This document shows, piece by piece, positions 24,541 to 30,133 of a stretch of 30,133 nucleotides of DNA. How positions within the stretch are numbered: position 1 is the first letter of the stretch; every line of letters starts with the position of its first letter. The stretch covers positions 1-30,133 of the forward strand of contig SEYY01004312.1 of the NCBI GenBank assembly GCA_009176605.1, given 5' to 3'. The stretch comes from Armadillidium nasatum. Taxonomy: Eukaryota; Arthropoda; Malacostraca; Isopoda; Armadillidiidae. Made by a program: the position numbers and the translations under genes. A model generated the notes under the pieces. That model made no database searches. It had not been told where the DNA came from and worked only from the letters and a program-made list of their open reading frames with translations.

Positions 24541-25127
24541 ATAATTAATAAGGTAATGTAAGCCTCTCAGTATAGTAAAGTCATTCGTCTTAGTATGGAG
24601 TGTGTATTGCAAAGCTATTGCCTTTTCTGTTGTTCCTTGAAAAAAATTAAAACAAACACTTTTTCCTTACCAACTCTCCTTTTCCTTACTGCTCTTCTAG
24701 AACCTGTTTTTATTCTGGTAAATCATTATAATATTCCAAACAATAAATAGTACAATTGACATTATCCACTTAAAACTTGGACCCGCATGCCTAATCCTTT
24801 GAAGAGATATCATGAAACTCATCATTCCACAGTTTCATCCTCACTTAACTATTATGCGTGTTCCTGTATGTACTTTAATGGAGAATTTCGGATCATTCTC
24901 CTTTTTATTTTTATGAAAATTAATGACAAGCATGCTTTAAAAGCGTCCTTATATAAAGACATGTCTAACTCTGATTTGATTTTTATTTTTAATTTCTTTT
25001 CCAAGATACAAAAAAGAAAAAAAAAAAGAAAAACTAAATAAAATTGCAACAAAACTCTACATGTTTAAAATAGATAAAATTTCATTCTAAAGATTTAACA
25101 TTCCTGTTAGGGAGTGCTATCACTTAC
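24541..25127. other. Intron sequence, no supported gene
   Basis: Overlapping open frames on both strands (24787-25041 plus, 24852-25052 minus) have no recognised motif. A run rich in A and AG lies near 25010-25035. Confidence 0.45.
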
Positions 25128-25235
25128 CATCAAAATCATTTTGAAGAATGTTTAAATGCTTCCAATTTTGCTTCAGAGAAAAATCTTTGACGAGATTCGC
25201 TAAATCCGACTTTAAGGAAATTGATTGAAGTAGTT
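25128..25235 (-). CDS. Ionotropic receptor-like exon: amino-terminal domain
   Basis: 108 bases: two bases, 35 codons, one base. The acceptor is ATCATAG|AA (25235) and the donor GATG|GTAAGT (25128) is strong. The residues [18 protein letters not shown], then [17 protein letters not shown], match the 'L-x-x-L-V/I-K-x-F/Y-x-W-K-x-h-x-I-L-x-D-D' pattern of LIVBP-like amino-terminal domains in glutamate-receptor-type proteins. This is the most upstream exon seen. Earlier exons, including the signal peptide, must lie beyond the right edge, because 25301-30133 is only repeats and LINEs. Confidence 0.65.
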
Positions 25236-25299
25236 CTATGATGCACACGCATATAATAGCAATTAGGATATTACTTTTAATCATAGACATCTATAACAG

Positions 25300-28490
<3,191 letters not shown>

Positions 28491-28492
28491 TT

Positions 28493-28520
28493 TAATATAT
28501 ATATATATATAATATATATA

Positions 28521-28608
<88 letters not shown>
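28493..28608. repeat. (TA)n microsatellite
   Basis: About 115 bases of TA with phase slips near 28510, 28528 and 28561. It lies between the 5' truncation of LINE-C and the A-tail of LINE-D. Confidence 0.96.
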
Positions 28609-28611
<3 letters not shown>

Positions 28612-28838
28612 TTTTTTTTATTTCACTTCTGGTGGGCAAAGGCCTGAGGCCTACTAATGTCCCACCAGAGTTAGGGGGGAAATCGGGAACATGGTCAAAT
28701 TAAAGGCTGACATGACCTGAAACACGGCTTTTGAAGGTGCCTAAATCATAGGAAGTTGGGAAAATAGATGAAGGAAGTGTGTTCCAGATTTTACCAGTAG
28801 AGAACATTTAAGATTGAGCCTAGCGGTTAAGTCTGGGG

Positions 28839-29453
28839 TCAGAGAGTTGGACAGAGAAAGGATGAGACTGTGTAGAAAGATGAGTCGCACGAACCATTCT
28901 TAATGGAGGAGGTATGCAAAGAGAGTTCTGAAGAAGAGTGTCTATTGTAATATCGATAGTATAGAGAGAGTGACGCAACATTTCGACGGGCAGAAAGAGA
29001 TTGGAGAGAATTAGTGAGAGCAGGAGAGTTGATAAGGCGAAAAGCTCTAGACTCCACCTTTTCCAGGAGAGCTGTATGAGTGGAACCACCCCTGAAGTGT
29101 GACGCATACTCCATACAGGGGCAAACAATACCCCTATACAGAGCAAGCAACTGGGGTGGTATGAAGAAATACTGAAGGCCCCCCAAAACACCCAACCTCT
29201 TAGAAGCTTCTTTACAAAGAGAGGCAATGTGATCTTTCCAAGAAAGATCACGAGAAAAAGAAACACCTAGAATATTAAGGAGAGATGAAGGTTTGAGTTG
29301 CGTGTTTTCGAAGAAGATATCGTAGTTGTGTGGAAGATTGTGTCGAGTAGAGAGATGGAGGAATTGAGTTTTTGAGGCATTGAAAACTACCATGTTTTCT
29401 CTGCCCCAATTTGAAATGAGAGATAGATCAGAGGTTAGTTGCTCTAACGCCAC
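28839..29453 (-). pseudogene. LINE-D RT thumb and C-terminal domain
   Basis: 204 residues, the longest intact LINE frame in the window. LEQLTSDLSLISNWGRENMV, FNASKTQFLHLSTRHNLPHN, YDIFFENTQLKPSSLLNILG, VSFSRDLSWKDHIASL, PPQLLALYRGIVCPCMEYAS and STHTALLEKVESRAFRLINS are conserved family blocks. The frame leaves the family after SLHTSSIKNGS, where a shift into the neighbouring frame (29266-28820) restores the usual ending. The palm upstream is in another frame, so this is a decayed gene. Confidence 0.88.
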
Positions 29454-29765
29454 CTTCCTTGCCTCTATTAACTGTTGCTGGGAGGGGCGCCTTTCAAAAT
29501 GAAAAGAGTTATGAAGAGGGGAGTCGTCAGCATAGGAGTGGATAGGAGATGAAGTAATAGAGATAAGATCATTAAGGAAAACAGAAAAAGTGTTGGGGAT
29601 AGGACAGATACTTGAGGAACATCACTATTAATAGATTCATAGGATGAACGGTGGCCGTCTATAACAGTTGCTATAGAAGGACCAGAAAGGAAATCAGAGA
29701 AGGATAGATTCCGAAAGAGGGAAGTTTAGAAATCAAAGCTTTTTGCCAGACTCTATCGAAGGCCT

Positions 29766-30092
29766 TCAATATGTCCATCTCCACAGCAAAAGATTCACCG
29801 AAATGCCGAAGAGCGGAGGACCAATAATCAGAGAGAAGGGAAAGAAGATATCAGTAGAGCGTTTATTACGAAGGCCATACTGGCGATCAGAGATAAGATC
29901 AGAAGAATTGAGATGTTTCCAAATCTTCCTGTTAAGGATAAATTCGAAAAGTTTAGAAAGAACAGAGGTTAAAGAAATAGGACGATAGTTAGAGGGCTGA
30001 GAGGGTTCCCCCTCTTCGGCACAGGCTGAATGAGCACACGTTTCCAGCAAGCTCCGAAGCACAAGTTTTGAGAACCGCAGGAGGGATACCAT
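29766..30092 (-). pseudogene. LINE-D RT fingers
   Basis: Residues SQPSNYRPISLTSVLSKLFE, FILNRKIWKHLNSSDLISDR and QYGLRNKRSTD are the canonical N-terminal RT blocks. Compared with LINE-C, the segment before them lacks the 'FPSCWKxALIQPVPKKG' stretch through a small deletion (the plus strand goes from TTCCAGCAAG straight to CTCCGAAGC). The frame ends at 29766, and the palm follows in a different frame. Confidence 0.85.
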
Positions 30093-30133
30093 CAGGACCG
30101 TACACCTTCTTAGCGTTAAGCTCAGAGAGAGCA

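Larger units (their letters stand above)
28609..30133 (-). mobile_element. LINE-D, Jockey/CR1-like, runs off the window
   Basis: The minus strand ends in GTGAAATAAAAAAAAATAA followed by (TA)n, with a terminal hairpin at 28627-28636 and 28661-28670 and an inner GGCC-TGA-GGCC stem. The coding parts are the best preserved of the family here: RT fingers (30092-29766), palm with an intact YADD box (29523-29534), and a 204-residue thumb and C-terminal piece (29453-28839). The break between palm and thumb is near 29455-29520, and another frameshift near 28900 separates the last ~50 residues (RATHLSTQSHPFSVQLSDPR). The 5' part lies beyond the window. Confidence 0.92.

Overview
This is a eukaryotic, AT-rich window, probably from an arthropod or another protostome. 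The grounds are an ionotropic-receptor-like host gene (a protostome family), BEL/Pao, Penelope-like and Jockey/CR1-type retroelements, a transposon-like family I know from arthropods, and introns with GT-AG borders. There are no bacterial-style genes. About 2.5 kb is long, nearly pure (TA)n. Almost everything else is transposon sequence in various states of decay.

Host gene: eight short minus-strand blocks (25128-25235, 22032-22088, 20858-20904, 20625-20761, 14574-14667, 14123-14219, 13694-13813, 8331-8534) look like successive exons of one gene. Seven of the eight have GT-AG borders, and six of the seven junctions agree in reading phase. The encoded protein resembles the amino-terminal domain and the beginning of the ligand-binding domain of an ionotropic (glutamate-receptor-like) receptor. 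The upstream start and the channel part are not in the window. On this reading, about 17 kb of the window is its introns, filled by a BEL/Pao relic, a broken transposase-like gene, several LINE copies and microsatellites. One junction (20858/20761) does not close.

Layout, left to right: (TA)n 1-340; a Penelope-like element on the minus strand (344-3836) with two direct terminal repeats, each carrying a hammerhead ribozyme motif, and a fold-back copy of its own start; (TA)n; a degenerate ~60-bp satellite very poor in G on the plus strand (4291-5355); an old LINE fragment; a hAT-like terminus abutting ~0.9 kb of (TA)n; a (TTA)n array; receptor exon 8331-8534; a 70-T tract; a BEL/Pao relic on the plus strand (9742-12963) that has lost its reverse-transcriptase core and integrase; receptor exons at 13.7-14.7 kb; the transposase-like pseudogene (15118-16725); a possible tRNA-derived SINE; a polypurine tract; LINE copies A and A2; receptor exons at 20.6-22.1 kb with a G-quadruplex motif and a plus-strand LINE scrap between them; LINE-B; receptor exon 25128-25235; LINE-C (endonuclease plus RT); and LINE-D running off the right edge.

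The four minus-strand LINE copies with a visible 3' end (A-D) share a nested hairpin there. Many transposon ends in the window directly touch (TA)n arrays. All assignments come from reading the sequence and from family knowledge; no database search was run.
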